A stretch of DNA of 64,000 bases from Phymatolithon calcareum (taxonomy: Eukaryota > Rhodophyta > Florideophyceae > Hapalidiales). The translations under genes were made by a program, and so were the position numbers. The notes under the pieces were generated by a model. That model had not been told where the DNA came from and searched no databases. It worked only from the letters and a program-made list of their open reading frames with translations. Positions 38,211-47,120 of this stretch are shown here, in pieces. The DNA is taken from positions 2,914,001 to 2,978,000 of the forward strand of contig OZ345352.1 of the NCBI GenBank assembly GCA_977006965.1, given 5' to 3'. Every line of letters begins with the position of its first letter. The stretch's first letter is position 1.

Positions 38211-39215
38211 ATGGGCCCAGGTCAAAGCTTCCGCGGCGCCGGAAGGAGGTCCTGGATGAGAGCAAGGAAGCCCGGTGTTGTTCCCATATTCGATGACTCG
38301 GTCGAGCCAAGAGCGTACAGAAGGGCGGTGGTCGACTGGATCAAGTTCCAAGACTTGGCCGAGAAGAAGTCGGACAGACGATTGTCGTTCGGCCAGGAAG
38401 TGTTTGCCATCCTCACCAACATCAGCGGAGGTGCAGGCTACCGCCTAGAACATGTCTCTGACTACGTACACGCGGAGATGGACCGCGAAGAATTCGGCAC
38501 AGTCATTGACTACATCCTGAACGCCCTTGACCCATTGGACAAGGAGACCGCATTCTTAGACACGGCGAAGTCTTGGAAAGACCTGATGGTCAAGTCGCAT
38601 GGGAGGAAAGAGACGTTCGACGACTATTGGCAGTCGTTCAGCGGGTTGTGCACGCAATACGCCTACTCGCATGGTGAAGCTGCGCAATCACCGGACGTAC
38701 AAGAGTTACTCGCGCTTCTGTGCGTGTTGAACGCTAAACTGGACCGGACGGAGTTCACATGGGCGCTACAGAACGCAATGCAGTACCAGAAGGGTCTCTT
38801 GACGAAGAAAGATCCTCTTTCGGTGGCAAGTAGGGCGCGAGGTCGTCGCGAAGGACCGCAGTCTGCTACAGGAGCGCTTAGCCAGGTGTCGCGTCGACGT
38901 GACAATGAACATCCTGTTGCGTCGTTAGTCGAGGGCAGTGGTGCGAGTGAGGCCGATGCGGCTATCGAGCAGACATCGACGAGGGTCGTTACGGCCATAG
39001 ACATCGCGGCAAGCCTGGGGTTACGACTGGGTGACCTTAATCGACGGTCTGGAAACGCTGCTGATGCCTTGGAAGACGTGTCGACAGCCCTGGATGCGTT
39101 AGGCGAAGGAGTTCTTGATCCGAGCGTCCGAATCAAGGTTCAAGAGGCACAAGCAGCATTGCAGGCGAATAAGAGGAGCCTATCGGACGCTGAAGACCTC
39201 AAGAAGCAATTGTAA
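38211..39215 (+). CDS. Copia Gag region
   Basis: Capsid precursor of the element, 334 codons from the ATG just inside the LTR (MGPGQSFRGAGRRSWMRARK) to TAA at 39213. The frame is also open back into the LTR. It has a helical Gag-like core (WIKFQDLAEKKSDRRLSFGQ...DYWQSFSGLCTQYA) and an Ala/Ser-rich, coiled C-terminus (IDIAASLGLRLGDLNRRSGN). No zinc knuckle lies within this part; it follows after the stop. Continuing in frame past TAA reads ACG TTG TCA GAG directly into the knuckle-protease segment, so readthrough would give Gag-Pol. This could also be a mutation. Confidence 0.85.
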   Translation: MGPGQSFRGAGRRSWMRARKPGVVPIFDDSVEPRAYRRAVVDWIKFQDLAEKKSDRRLSFGQEVFAILTNISGGAGYRLEHVSDYVHAEMDREEFGTVIDYILNALDPLDKETAFLDTAKSWKDLMVKSHGRKETFDDYWQSFSGLCTQYAYSHGEAAQSPDVQELLALLCVLNAKLDRTEFTWALQNAMQYQKGLLTKKDPLSVASRARGRREGPQSATGALSQVSRRRDNEHPVASLVEGSGASEADAAIEQTSTRVVTAIDIAASLGLRLGDLNRRSGNAADALEDVSTALDALGEGVLDPSVRIKVQEAQAALQANKRSLSDAEDLKKQL

Positions 39216-41501
39216 ACGTTGTCAGAGCCGCAACACGTTGAAAGGTCGTCATCTTCTTCAACATCGGACGAGCCAGCAATAATCACGATGGAGGCGGTAC
39301 GAATCGCGCTCCGTCGTCTAGACCACGGTGAGTCCGCAGCGAAGGCTCATGTGAAGCAAGATTACCCGCAGAAGGAGAGCTCTACATCAGCAACGACGAC
39401 GCATTCGAAGACGACAACGGGGAAAAAGAAAGGCCCGTGTTGGATCTGCAAAGGTGAACACTTCGCATTCGAGAATCCAAAGTGCAAGGAGGCACACGCG
39501 AAGAAGCAGCAAGATCGAAAGAAAAGCCAGCAGTCCGAGTTTCCACCGAAGAACAAGGACGGAACCACACAGTCGAAGTCATCAACGCTGGCAGAAAGCA
39601 TCGAGATACTGTATACCTCGATGGCAACGCATGCAGAGGAAGTATTCCATGCAGAGGATGACAGCCGTTCGATCATCGTTGACGGTGATGCGAAGGGTTC
39701 TGTCGTCGGCGAGAGGAATTACGTTCGTCTTTGCGCTACGATCGGGGTGAGACCCAGGTTCGAACCGCGAGGGGATGGCGACCCGAAATATCATGCGTTT
39801 GGTACGGAAGAGAACGGGTCAAAACCAGAGAGGATCATCGCTCGTTGTACACTACCACTCCCGGCTGGACGCGGGGAGTGGATACCGATTAAGGCGTTCG
39901 TGGTGGACGGCGATGTTCCTTTCCTGATGGCGAAGGATACCTTGCAGGAGTTCAACGGTGTAGAGCGGCACAAGCGCGAAGAACTATCCATGGATTATGG
40001 GCGCCGTACGGTCATGATACCGACACCGGTGTCGAAGGAAGATGTACATGCACGCATCTGGTTATCGAACAAAACCGTCATGATGAACGTGGCTGAGTCG
40101 ATGTTTACGGAGGTAGGTGACAGCTCAACCGGACACAAATTACCGCAAACCCAGAGGTTGCGAGAATTGCTTCGCAAGGTGCACAATCGCACACACTTGC
40201 GCGGACGGTCAATGGAGCTGTTGATCAAGAGTGCTGGCAAGTGGCAACCGTGGATGACCGCATACATCGACAAGTTGGTCGAAGAATGTGACGTATGCCT
40301 TCGCACGGGAGATCCAGAGCCCAACAAGAAGTTTAGCGTGACAAAGCTTGAGCGCAACTTCAACGAGCGGGTGTACTTCGACATCATGTACTGGAAGAAG
40401 AAAATGATTCTCCACATGGTAGACAGTGCCACAGGGTTCTCGGAGATGTGTGTCATTTGCACGAGAGAACTCAGCGCGATCATCCGTGAGTTGGAAAACG
40501 CGTGGTGTCTACGCCATGGTGATCCAGTGGAGATAGTCGCCGATCAGGAGTTCGAGAAGCGTCCTATTGTGGACTGGGCCGCTCAGCGCGGCACAAAGTT
40601 CAGTCCTGTGCCGGCAAGACGCCACGGCAAGGCAGGCGTGGTCGAGCGCAAGAACAGGGTCGTGAAGGACGTTCTTGAGAAACTGGATGCCGATCCGAAT
40701 CATCGAGGGAAGCCGTTCAAGGACAAGGTGGTGAACGCTGGGTACATAAGCAACATAATGTACGGGAACAGGGTGGCGTCCTCGTTTGAACTTGCACGCG
40801 GGTACACGCCATCAGTTGACGGCACGGGACAGAAGTTCGTGACGAAGGAGTACTTGGCTGCATACAAAGCCATGGAAGCACGAAGGCTTCTAGCTCGCAT
40901 TGTCAAGTCGCGACCTAGTCCGCAAAGGAAGGACATCACGGTCGGCGAGCAGGTATTGGTCTTACTTCCCGGAGGCAGTCGCCCTCGTGGCCACTGGGAA
41001 GAACACCCTGTCGAGGAGGTCCGCGCCGATGGTGCCGTGGTGGTTGGGAAAGGACGATACCGGAAGGTGATAGCGCCCGAAGACGTTCGGAAATTCCCCG
41101 GCAATGAGATCGCATCAGCAGTGCTCAGGGCTCAACATGGGGTGCCAGCAAAGGACACTGGACATCGACGGGCGCCGAGAAAGACGAGTGCCCAGGAGAT
41201 GTCGGTGACCTCAGTTAGTGACGAAGAAAGCAGCGAAGATGAGGCCCTCGATATCAGTGGAATTCCAGTAAAAGAGGCTGAAGAATCCGGAGGGGGAGTT
41301 GCAGAGCACGACGAGGGAGACAGTGCCAATTTCGGAAGTCAACCGGCATCTATTTCCGCAATTACGCCTGCAGTCGAGCCTACTATTGATGTCGAATCCG
41401 CTGGGCAAACAGCCCCAAAAATTGACACAATCCGGAAGTCGGTACAATTGGACCCGACAGTCCAAGAGGATTCGGAAGAACCAGTGGTTCGGAGGAGCTA
41501 G
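39216..41501 (+). CDS. Copia zinc knuckle, protease and integrase
   Basis: Same frame as Gag, between TAA (39213) and TAG (41499), with no early ATG. A Cys-His knuckle CWICKGEHFAFENPKC (C-x2-C-x3-H-x7-C, unlike the usual x4/x4) is near 39437. Next comes an aspartic protease-like block: IVDGDAKGSVVGE where DTGA is usual, then VDGDVPFLMAKDTL. The integrase has zinc-binding VHNRTHL...CDVC, core VDSATGFSEM, VADQEF and GKAGVVERKN (D,D,E), and a C-terminal basic/GKGR region. A long acidic Ser/Glu-rich stretch leads to the TAG. The product would arise only by suppression of the Gag stop or from a separate start. Confidence 0.85.
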   Translation, partial: TLSEPQHVERSSSSSTSDEPAIITMEAVRIALRRLDHGESAAKAHVKQDYPQKESSTSATTTHSKTTTGKKKGPCWICKGEHFAFENPKCKEAHAKKQQDRKKSQQSEFPPKNKDGTTQSKSSTLAESIEILYTSMATHAEEVFHAEDDSRSIIVDGDAKGSVVGERNYVRLCATIGVRPRFEPRGDGDPKYHAFGTEENGSKPERIIARCTLPLPAGRGEWIPIKAFVVDGDVPFLMAKDTLQEFNGVERHKREELSMDYGRRTVMIPTPVSKEDVHARIWLSNKTVMMNVAESMFTEVGDSSTGHKLPQTQRLRELLRKVHNRTHLRGRSMELLIKSAGKWQPWMTAYIDKLVEECDVCLRTGDPEPNKKFSVTKLERNFNERVYFDIMYWKKKMILHMVDSATGFSEMCVICTRELSAIIRELENAWCLRHGDPVEIVADQEFEKRPIVDWAAQRGTKFSPVPARRHGKAGVVERKNRVVKDVLEKLDADPNHRGKPFKDKVVNAGYISNIMYGNRVASSFELARGYTPSVDGTGQKFVTKEYLAAYKAMEARRLLARIVKSRPSPQRKDITVGEQVLVLLPGGSRPRGHWEEHPVEEVRADGAVVVGKGRYRKVIAPEDVRKFPGNEIASAVLRAQHGVPAKDTGHRRAPRKTSAQEMSVTSVSDEESSEDEALDISGIPVKEAEESGGGVAEHDEGDSANFGSQPASISAITPAVEPTIDVESAGQTAPKIDTIRKSVQLDPTVQEDSEEPVVRRS

Positions 41502-43229
41502 AGGATGAGCAGACCTCCGGATAGACTGAACATGATGGCAACATTCATTATGAAGGAGGCGGACCGAGACCGCGCAGAACAAGCGGTGCTCGAAGAGACA
41601 TACAACCAATTTCGAAACGTCCGCTTCTATGCAAGAGAAGCACCGTGGATTCCCAAGCCAGTAATGTGCAAGGCGGAGGAGGCAGAGTTGGAGAAGAACT
41701 GGTACGCGAACATCCAGGAGGTAGACACAAGAGAGTTACCGAAGGAGGCCAACCTCATTGGTTCTCACTTCGTGTACAACGTCAAGACAGACACAGTCGA
41801 AGGGGGTGCGAGGCGCTTCAAGTTGAAAGCACGCTTGTGTGTCCATGGGAACCGCGATAACGAGAAAGACTCTCTCCGCACGGATGCGGCAGTAGTGTCG
41901 CACGAAGGGTTCCGGTTGACATACACCGTAGCGTCCCAATTCGGCCTTATACTTGGGAAGGGTGACATCTCGGGCGCATACCCGCAAAGCGGGAAGGCCA
42001 TGCGAAAGATCTTCGTCATGCCGCCGAGGTCAATTTCGAAACCGTGCAAGGTTTGGTTGCTCTTGGTGACCTTCTACGGTATAGTTACCGCCGGACGGAA
42101 GTGGGAACGCGCATCGGATGAGGTATTAACGAACGGCCTCGGCCTCGAAGTGGTGATAGGCATGCCGCAATTATTCCGGCACGAGGTTAAAGGGACACTG
42201 CAAATATTGGTGGCGAAGTACGTCGATGATATGTTGGTCGCGGCACGGACGACCCTTGTGCTCGAAAAGGCACGGGACGCTATCTCGCAGACGTTCAATG
42301 TCGGACATTGGGCGCAGACACCAGAGGAGATGAACGTTAACTCCACGGAAGTCACACAGACGCCGACGACCATCGGGGTGAAGATGCCATCTCTTGCGAA
42401 GGAGATCGAACCAATAGTGTTGTTGCCAGCACGTCGCAAGCAAATCTCCGAAGCAGCGACAGTGCGTGAGGTGAAAGCCGTGCGCACAATCGCCGGCAAG
42501 CTTGGGTATCTCGGAGTGGCATGTTCACCTATCGCAGCGTTCGCAGCAAGCTACTTGCAGCAGTGTGTGCCAGGGTTGACGGTCGGGGCATTGAAAGCCT
42601 TGAACGGAGTAATCAGAGACACAGCCCGTCGGCAACACGCCATACAGTACATCCAACCGACTATGATGGAGCGGGAGCAAGCGCACATACTTGCGTTTAG
42701 TGACGCAGGCTATCCGCACGCAAAACGGAAGAGTGTGGCACAGGAAGGTTGCATCGTTGGAATAGCGTTCGGTGCAAAGGCCGGGAGTAAGTTCCACACC
42801 CTGGCTTGGCTGTCCAGGAAACAACGCCGTGTGTCAACATCTTCGGCTTCGGCAGAGACCATTGCCGCAGTAACGGCGTCAGGGGTCGCGTTTAGCATTC
42901 GCGCTGTGTACGAAAGCGCCACGAAGGTACGCTTGCCCATCACGATCGCGGTCGACAGTAAGGGTCTGCACAGGGCAATCGCAACGCACTCGCAGCCACG
43001 AGACCGTGCGGTTGTGACGGAGGTGCATCGCCTGCGCCTTAACCACATGAATGGAGATCTTGACCGCGTGGTATGGATACCTGGTGTCGAGAACCCCGCA
43101 GACGCGTTGACGAAACCGTTGGCAGGCGGTACCACAGCCATATTGGAAGAGATGATGGCCACCGGTAGACTCTTGCATGACGTTGACGACCTCCGTGGTA
43201 TCGGTGTTGCACGGCAGGAGGAGATGTAG
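41502..43229 (+). CDS. Copia reverse transcriptase and RNase H
   Basis: Still in the Gag frame. From the ATG at 41505 (MSRPPDRLNMMATF) it encodes a copia-type RT (ELPKEANLIGSHFVYNVK, FKLKARLCVHGN, GKGDISGAYPQ, catalytic AKYVDDMLVAA near 42218) and an RNase H (FSDAGYPHAKRKS, SSASAETIAAV, VDSKGLHRAI, IPGVENPADALTKPLAGG). All diagnostic residues are present. The only interruption is the TAG 3 bp upstream of the ATG. A purine-rich tract AGAAGGCGGGAA (43511-43522) abuts the right LTR and should prime plus-strand synthesis. Confidence 0.92.
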   Translation, partial: RMSRPPDRLNMMATFIMKEADRDRAEQAVLEETYNQFRNVRFYAREAPWIPKPVMCKAEEAELEKNWYANIQEVDTRELPKEANLIGSHFVYNVKTDTVEGGARRFKLKARLCVHGNRDNEKDSLRTDAAVVSHEGFRLTYTVASQFGLILGKGDISGAYPQSGKAMRKIFVMPPRSISKPCKVWLLLVTFYGIVTAGRKWERASDEVLTNGLGLEVVIGMPQLFRHEVKGTLQILVAKYVDDMLVAARTTLVLEKARDAISQTFNVGHWAQTPEEMNVNSTEVTQTPTTIGVKMPSLAKEIEPIVLLPARRKQISEAATVREVKAVRTIAGKLGYLGVACSPIAAFAASYLQQCVPGLTVGALKALNGVIRDTARRQHAIQYIQPTMMEREQAHILAFSDAGYPHAKRKSVAQEGCIVGIAFGAKAGSKFHTLAWLSRKQRRVSTSSASAETIAAVTASGVAFSIRAVYESATKVRLPITIAVDSKGLHRAIATHSQPRDRAVVTEVHRLRLNHMNGDLDRVVWIPGVENPADALTKPLAGGTTAILEEMMATGRLLHDVDDLRGIGVARQEEM

Positions 43230-43522
43230 CAGAATGGCTCCACCGCCAGCAGTGACACAGCTTTGCCCAGCTGTGGGTGGTGGTGGTGATGAGAGGTTGC
43301 GCAAACAGAGGTTTGCGCGGTGCGGCCGCCGATGTGACCCCGTATCACACTGAAAACTCATGCGTACGCAGGGTTCCATCTGTACACGTGTACGTGCGGA
43401 AGCGCGGTGAGCGCGGGGCGCGCGCCAGGATCGGACGCGCGGGGGTGCGATGAGGAGATGAAAATGCAGAGTTGTGCTTTACGAAATTCTTGTGACGACG
43501 GCGAGTCACAAGAAGGCGGGAA
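43230..43522 (+). other. Copia 3' untranslated segment and polypurine tract
   Basis: Non-coding DNA between the RNase H stop and the right LTR: a GGTGGTGGTGGTGATG run near 43269, a GC-rich part around 43400-43440, then the polypurine tract AGAAGGCGGGAA directly before TGTTGAAATC. Confidence 0.8.
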
Positions 43523-43838
43523 TGTTGAAATCGAATGGAACCAATGATCGGTCGGGAAGAAGACAGGAATGTTATTGGTGAAGATTTAATTGATTTTTAG
43601 AATATATGATTCGAGCCGTAATGACCATTGAAATATTAGACTGCTCCCGGCAGCGCCGGGGGAGAAAAAGGAAGAGGGGGGGGAGAGATAAACCAGCGAG
43701 TTTGAAGGTCTCGGATTTCTGGGCTACGCGCGCGCGTCCAGACGACAGCTACCTGTGGCCGCACGGTGCGGCGGCACGAGGGATATCTACAACTGTGTGT
43801 CTTTGGGCTGTGTCCCTCTGTGCGGCGTGGTTTTAACA
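43523..43838 (+). repeat. Copia right LTR
   Basis: 316 bp, TGTTGAAATCGAATGGAACC to GCGTGGTTTTAACA. Differences from the left LTR: A for T in CGAATGG, A for T in CCGCACGG, G for T in CACGAGG, and a G run of eight rather than six. Confidence 0.95.
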
Positions 43839-43843
43839 TCGCT

Positions 43844-44060
43844 AAAATTGACATAGTCAGCAAAGCTCCAAAACCTACCTCTGGTCTCACAGAAGAGATC
43901 TCGAGGGGGAAAATCATATCGCTTCTATTGCCACGCAGAGTAAACCGTCTCTTGACGAGCGACGGTACGCACATGGGAGTTTGCGACGTCCCGAGTCGTT
44001 TCTGCGCCGAGGCGCCATGGGCGAGTTTAGCAACTTCCCGGGTCATATCACATAGACGAG
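43844..44060 (-). repeat. S-family repeat copy 5, left part
   Basis: Continuation of the repeat cut by the copia element. On the plus strand it shows AAACCTACCTCTGG and CTCGAGGGGGAAAATC, the reverse complement of the AGAGGTAGGTTTT and TTTCCCCCTCGAG words seen in plus-strand copies. It also carries two GGGAGTTT-GCGAC-like hairpin words (43975, 44021). The far limit is approximate. Confidence 0.65.
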
Positions 44061-44092
44061 CAGAGATGATCTTACACCAACAGATTGGGGAT

Positions 44093-44760
44093 ATTTGATG
44101 ATTTTATTTTGAGAGCTCCCAAAGCCCCACCTTGGAGTAACGAGGCAGCTCTTGCGATAATCTCTAAGTAAAGTCCTCTGGCTACTCAAAACGTTCTTGA
44201 TTCGTAATTCTGTCTCCCACAAGAGCTCCTGTGAGTCTCTTGCACTCAAACTCAATTTCTGTACTCATCTTCGACGACGCTAGAGTACGTTGTAGGGCGA
44301 CTAGTTCGATCACCGCGGTAATCCCACAATAGGCTCCCAATACTGATTTTCTCCAAAGAGGTGCTCGGTTGAATGTCAACTTTAGGCACCTTAAATGTGT
44401 TGTTTTTTGTCCTATGTAAAGGATCCGTGGTAGCTTGCCTTCAATAGGAATCTTCATTGATCTGCCTTCTTCTTCCTTTTCACATACCTTAACTCTTTCT
44501 TCTCTCCTCCTCTTCTTCGTGACAGATACCTCCTGGGACACATGCTAGAGTCTCAGATATAATGCCAGGCATAAGAGTAGAGCCGCCCTAGCGAGGGCAG
44601 CACCTGAGGAAGCCCTGCCCGTATATTCGTATGACTGCGGGGCTTTAAAAAATTGCAATAAAATATATATATATATACCTCCTGGGCTTTCTGAAGGGCT
44701 TATCGCAGGTCTTCATAAATCTTGAGATATTCAATATCCTTCATTGCTTCCTTTACCAAC
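44093..44760 (-). repeat. Repeat D copy 2, interrupted
   Basis: Minus strand: LVKEAMKDIEYLKIYEDLR, a stop, ALQKAQE; then after the inserted element SVTKKRRREERVKVCEKEEE, GKLPRILYIGQKTTHLRCLK, LTFNRAPLWRKSVLGAYCGI, SKMSTEIEFECKRLTGALVG. It matches copy 1 at 32342-32867 in protein and in the 3' flank (CTCAAAATAAAATCATCAAA). The long joined frame shows that the break in copy 1 is a mutation. Confidence 0.7.
44538..44674 (+). mobile_element. LINE 3' tail inserted in repeat D
   Basis: A 137-bp insertion with 12-bp TSD ATACCTCCTGGG (44526-44537 and 44675-44686). It contains ACATGCTAGAGTCTCAG, GCACCTGAGGAAGCCCTGCC, TCGTATGACTGCGGGGCTTT and an AT-rich tail (ATAT repeats). It is the same 3' end as 50.38-50.51 kb (+), 35.6 kb (-) and 59.85 kb (-). 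Confidence 0.88.
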
Positions 44761-44763
44761 TGA

Positions 44764-45079
44764 TTGTGGAGTGCACCCCTATGTTGACCGTCTTTAAGCA
44801 CAGATGCAACAGGGACACAATTTCGTACGGTCCAGTGTGCAAGGCCTGCAATTCTGGTTGCAAAGAAACTACGGAACACCTGAATTTACGCTGCAGTGGA
44901 CGTTCTGTGTCCAGAAGTAAGTTTATTGGTCGAGTTGGGACAAACCGAAGAGGAGCTATGCCGTGAGAGACCCCGAGAGATACTAAAAGTTTTGAACAGT
45001 GAGAAGCTGTTGCAGAACAACTTCTGGCGCTCACGCTCCGTGTGAGCGATCTTTCCGCAATAAAAGAAAGAAAGAAAAC
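44764..45079 (+). pseudogene. LINE C-terminal zinc-knuckle fragment with 3' end
   Basis: Plus-strand fragment encoding MLTVFKHRCNRDTISYGPVC, KACNSGCKETTEHLNLRCSG: the C-x2-C...H...C motif with TTEHL seen at the end of many non-LTR RT proteins. The 3' UTR has the hairpin CGCTCACGCTCCGTGTGAGC, then GCAATAAAAG and an (AAAG)n tail. This is a separate 3'-end family from LINE-B. Confidence 0.7.
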
Positions 45080-45131
45080 ATATTTAAATTCAATGAGCTT
45101 TTACAGCTGTCCTGCAAAAGAAAATGACAAC

Positions 45132-47120
45132 CACTAGTGTCTATGTGCCGGAAATTTACCCTCAATTGAGGGGCACTTTTCCCTCAATTGAGGGAACGAG
45201 AATTATTTAATTTTTTGCTCATGAAAGTTACTCGCTATCAAGCGCATCAACAGCGCCAAGGTCATAGATGTCTTCAGCATGCTTATTGAAGCAGTTCCCA
45301 ACAGTAGAAATGTCGCTAATGTATATTGTGGCACTATCAAGCGTATTGCATTGTGAGAACACAATGGTGGAGGTCTTGCATTTGCAAACTCTGCAGTTGT
45401 TTTGCACAACATAAGTAGTCATCATGACCTCTGGAGTCATCCTTTTACTCTTCTTAGGGGTGGCGTGGCGTCCAACACTGCTCTCGAATGTAAATGTACG
45501 CTCTGGCGCGACTGAACGTCGACAAGTAAGGCGCGTGTCAAATGCACTCGATGAGTTGCTCGCCCGGCACTTCACAGAACCTTCCCTGCCTCATGTGTTG
45601 CTGACATTCTGCATGGTCACCATAGAATTACAGCCAGCTAAGAACCTATAAAATCGCCAGAAGAGTTAGATGGCCCCCATGAACTATATATAGGCCCACT
45701 TGTTGAATCTCTGCAGAGTCAGCACTCACCAAGTATGAATCCACACATGCAATGCGCCTTATACCGGCATACGCGGCCACAAGACAGCACAGAACTGCCA
45801 TTCCGTGGGCCATCTCGCCTTCAAAATCTCTTTGACACAGTATGCTTTCTGTGGTCATTCGTCGGATCGACATAATCTTGACCGAGGTGACCAGCGGTAC
45901 TGCGCAGAGTATATGTCGCCTAATTCACTTGATTGCACTCTGAATGAAATCAACCGGAGGTATTCGGCCATCGGCATCCCTGTTTTCGAAGAAGAAGGGC
46001 CGGGGAAATACTTCTTGGGCCTGGTAGACGTCCAGAAAGCGCTCTCAGCGCCGAAATCAACTCTTGCATGAGGACGAGTATTTCGAAAAACTTAATAGGC
46101 TCTGTCACTGCAGTCTCTTTTCGCCCCTTTCTTCTCAGCTTAGCGGACGTCCAATCATCAAGTTTTGGCAGGTAACTTGGGGAAGCATCGTCACCACGCA
46201 ATCGTACTTCGAATGAAGTCCAATACCACAATTCTCAGATAAGAAGTCTCCGTTTAGAGTGCGAAGTTTCCGCAACTGAGAGTAAAATCGTCCCTAAAAC
46301 GGACATAGAGCTTCCGCTCGTTCCTTGGCACCCAATAAGCGCACGTATTCGGCTCGCGGTCGGGCGTGATGGCATCAAGTTCCCGGTGCGAAGTTTGGTC
46401 TCAAGGGCCCTGTAAGACTTAGGCGAGAGTGCTCGGAAGAGGGCTTTTGGAGCTTCTGAAGGTTGTATTGAAGCTTGCGTGCCCTTCTGAGGAGCATGTG
46501 ATCGCGACTGTAGACGATAAACAGGCGTTTCGCGATGAAGATTGGGAAGGATGAACACTGTAAGCAGGCCTGGGCGGTACCGCGCTTTGCCGGTGCTGGC
46601 TCGGTTCAAGCGGCTCAGCGTCTGGAATGTCATCGTCAGCGTTCTCTGCCTTGACGTTGACAATGTGGACTATCTTAATCTTAGTCTTCTTCAATAGATG
46701 ACGAATCAGAATCCATTTCACGTGATGTGACATGCTCGCTCGACCATTGATTTTTTCCCCGAGTACATTCTGAACCATACTACTCACCTCTTTTTACTTC
46801 GAAATGGCTCCGTATAGTCTGGAGCACTCTGCAAGACCGCTTACCGTTGCTGCCTTGGTGTGTACTGATGTACCGACCGCGCGCGGCCGGTGTTTTTCTC
46901 CCGGAATAGAAGGTCTGGTACTTCTGAGTGACCAACATATTTTCGTTGCCAGCGCCGAACGAAGCGAATTTAAGACAGTAGTGTGAATACTCCTCGCACA
47001 GAACATGAGCCAGGCTTTACGAATATGGCGTCAGCGATCTGTTTCGAATTTGCCTTATGGATTTTTTCGAGCTTTCAAATCGCCCCTCAATTGAGGGGGT
47101 TCGGCACATAGACACTAGTG
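45132..47120 (-). pseudogene. Decayed piggyBac-like element
   Basis: Minus-strand relic of the neighbouring transposase. The N-terminal part (MSSMVQNVLGEKINGRASMS, TSVHTKAATVSGLAECSRLY) lies at 46419-47006, a middle part (TSAKLRRKGRKETAVTEPIK) near 46150, RDFEGEMAHGMAVLCCLVAA near 45800, and the C-terminal Cys-rich domain (CRVCKCKTSTIVFSQCNTLD) at 45228-45575. Stops, shifts and a deletion of roughly 170 codons before the C-terminus break it. The outer ends read CACTAGTGTCTATGTGCCG on both sides, inward of which lie CCCTCAATTGAGGG palindromes (45159, 45181, 47084). Confidence 0.85.

Larger units (their letters stand above)
37894..43838 (+). mobile_element. Ty1/copia LTR retrotransposon, recent insertion
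   Basis: 5.9-kb element with LTRs at 37894-38207 and 43523-43838 (TG...CA). Target duplication TCGCT lies at 37889-37893 and 43839-43843. I count three substitutions and a G-run length difference between the LTRs, so insertion was recent. Gene order Gag, protease, integrase, RT, RNase H is the Pseudoviridae (copia) order. All coding lies in one frame from 38211 to 43229, interrupted only by TAA at 39213 and TAG at 41499. It inserted into an S-family repeat. Confidence 0.95.

Noticed and set aside
39213-41501. Alternative genetic code with TAA and TAG read as sense
   Set aside because: The kinase, KDZ, Ulp1, piggyBac and other frames in the window end normally at TAA, TAG or TGA, so the code appears standard.
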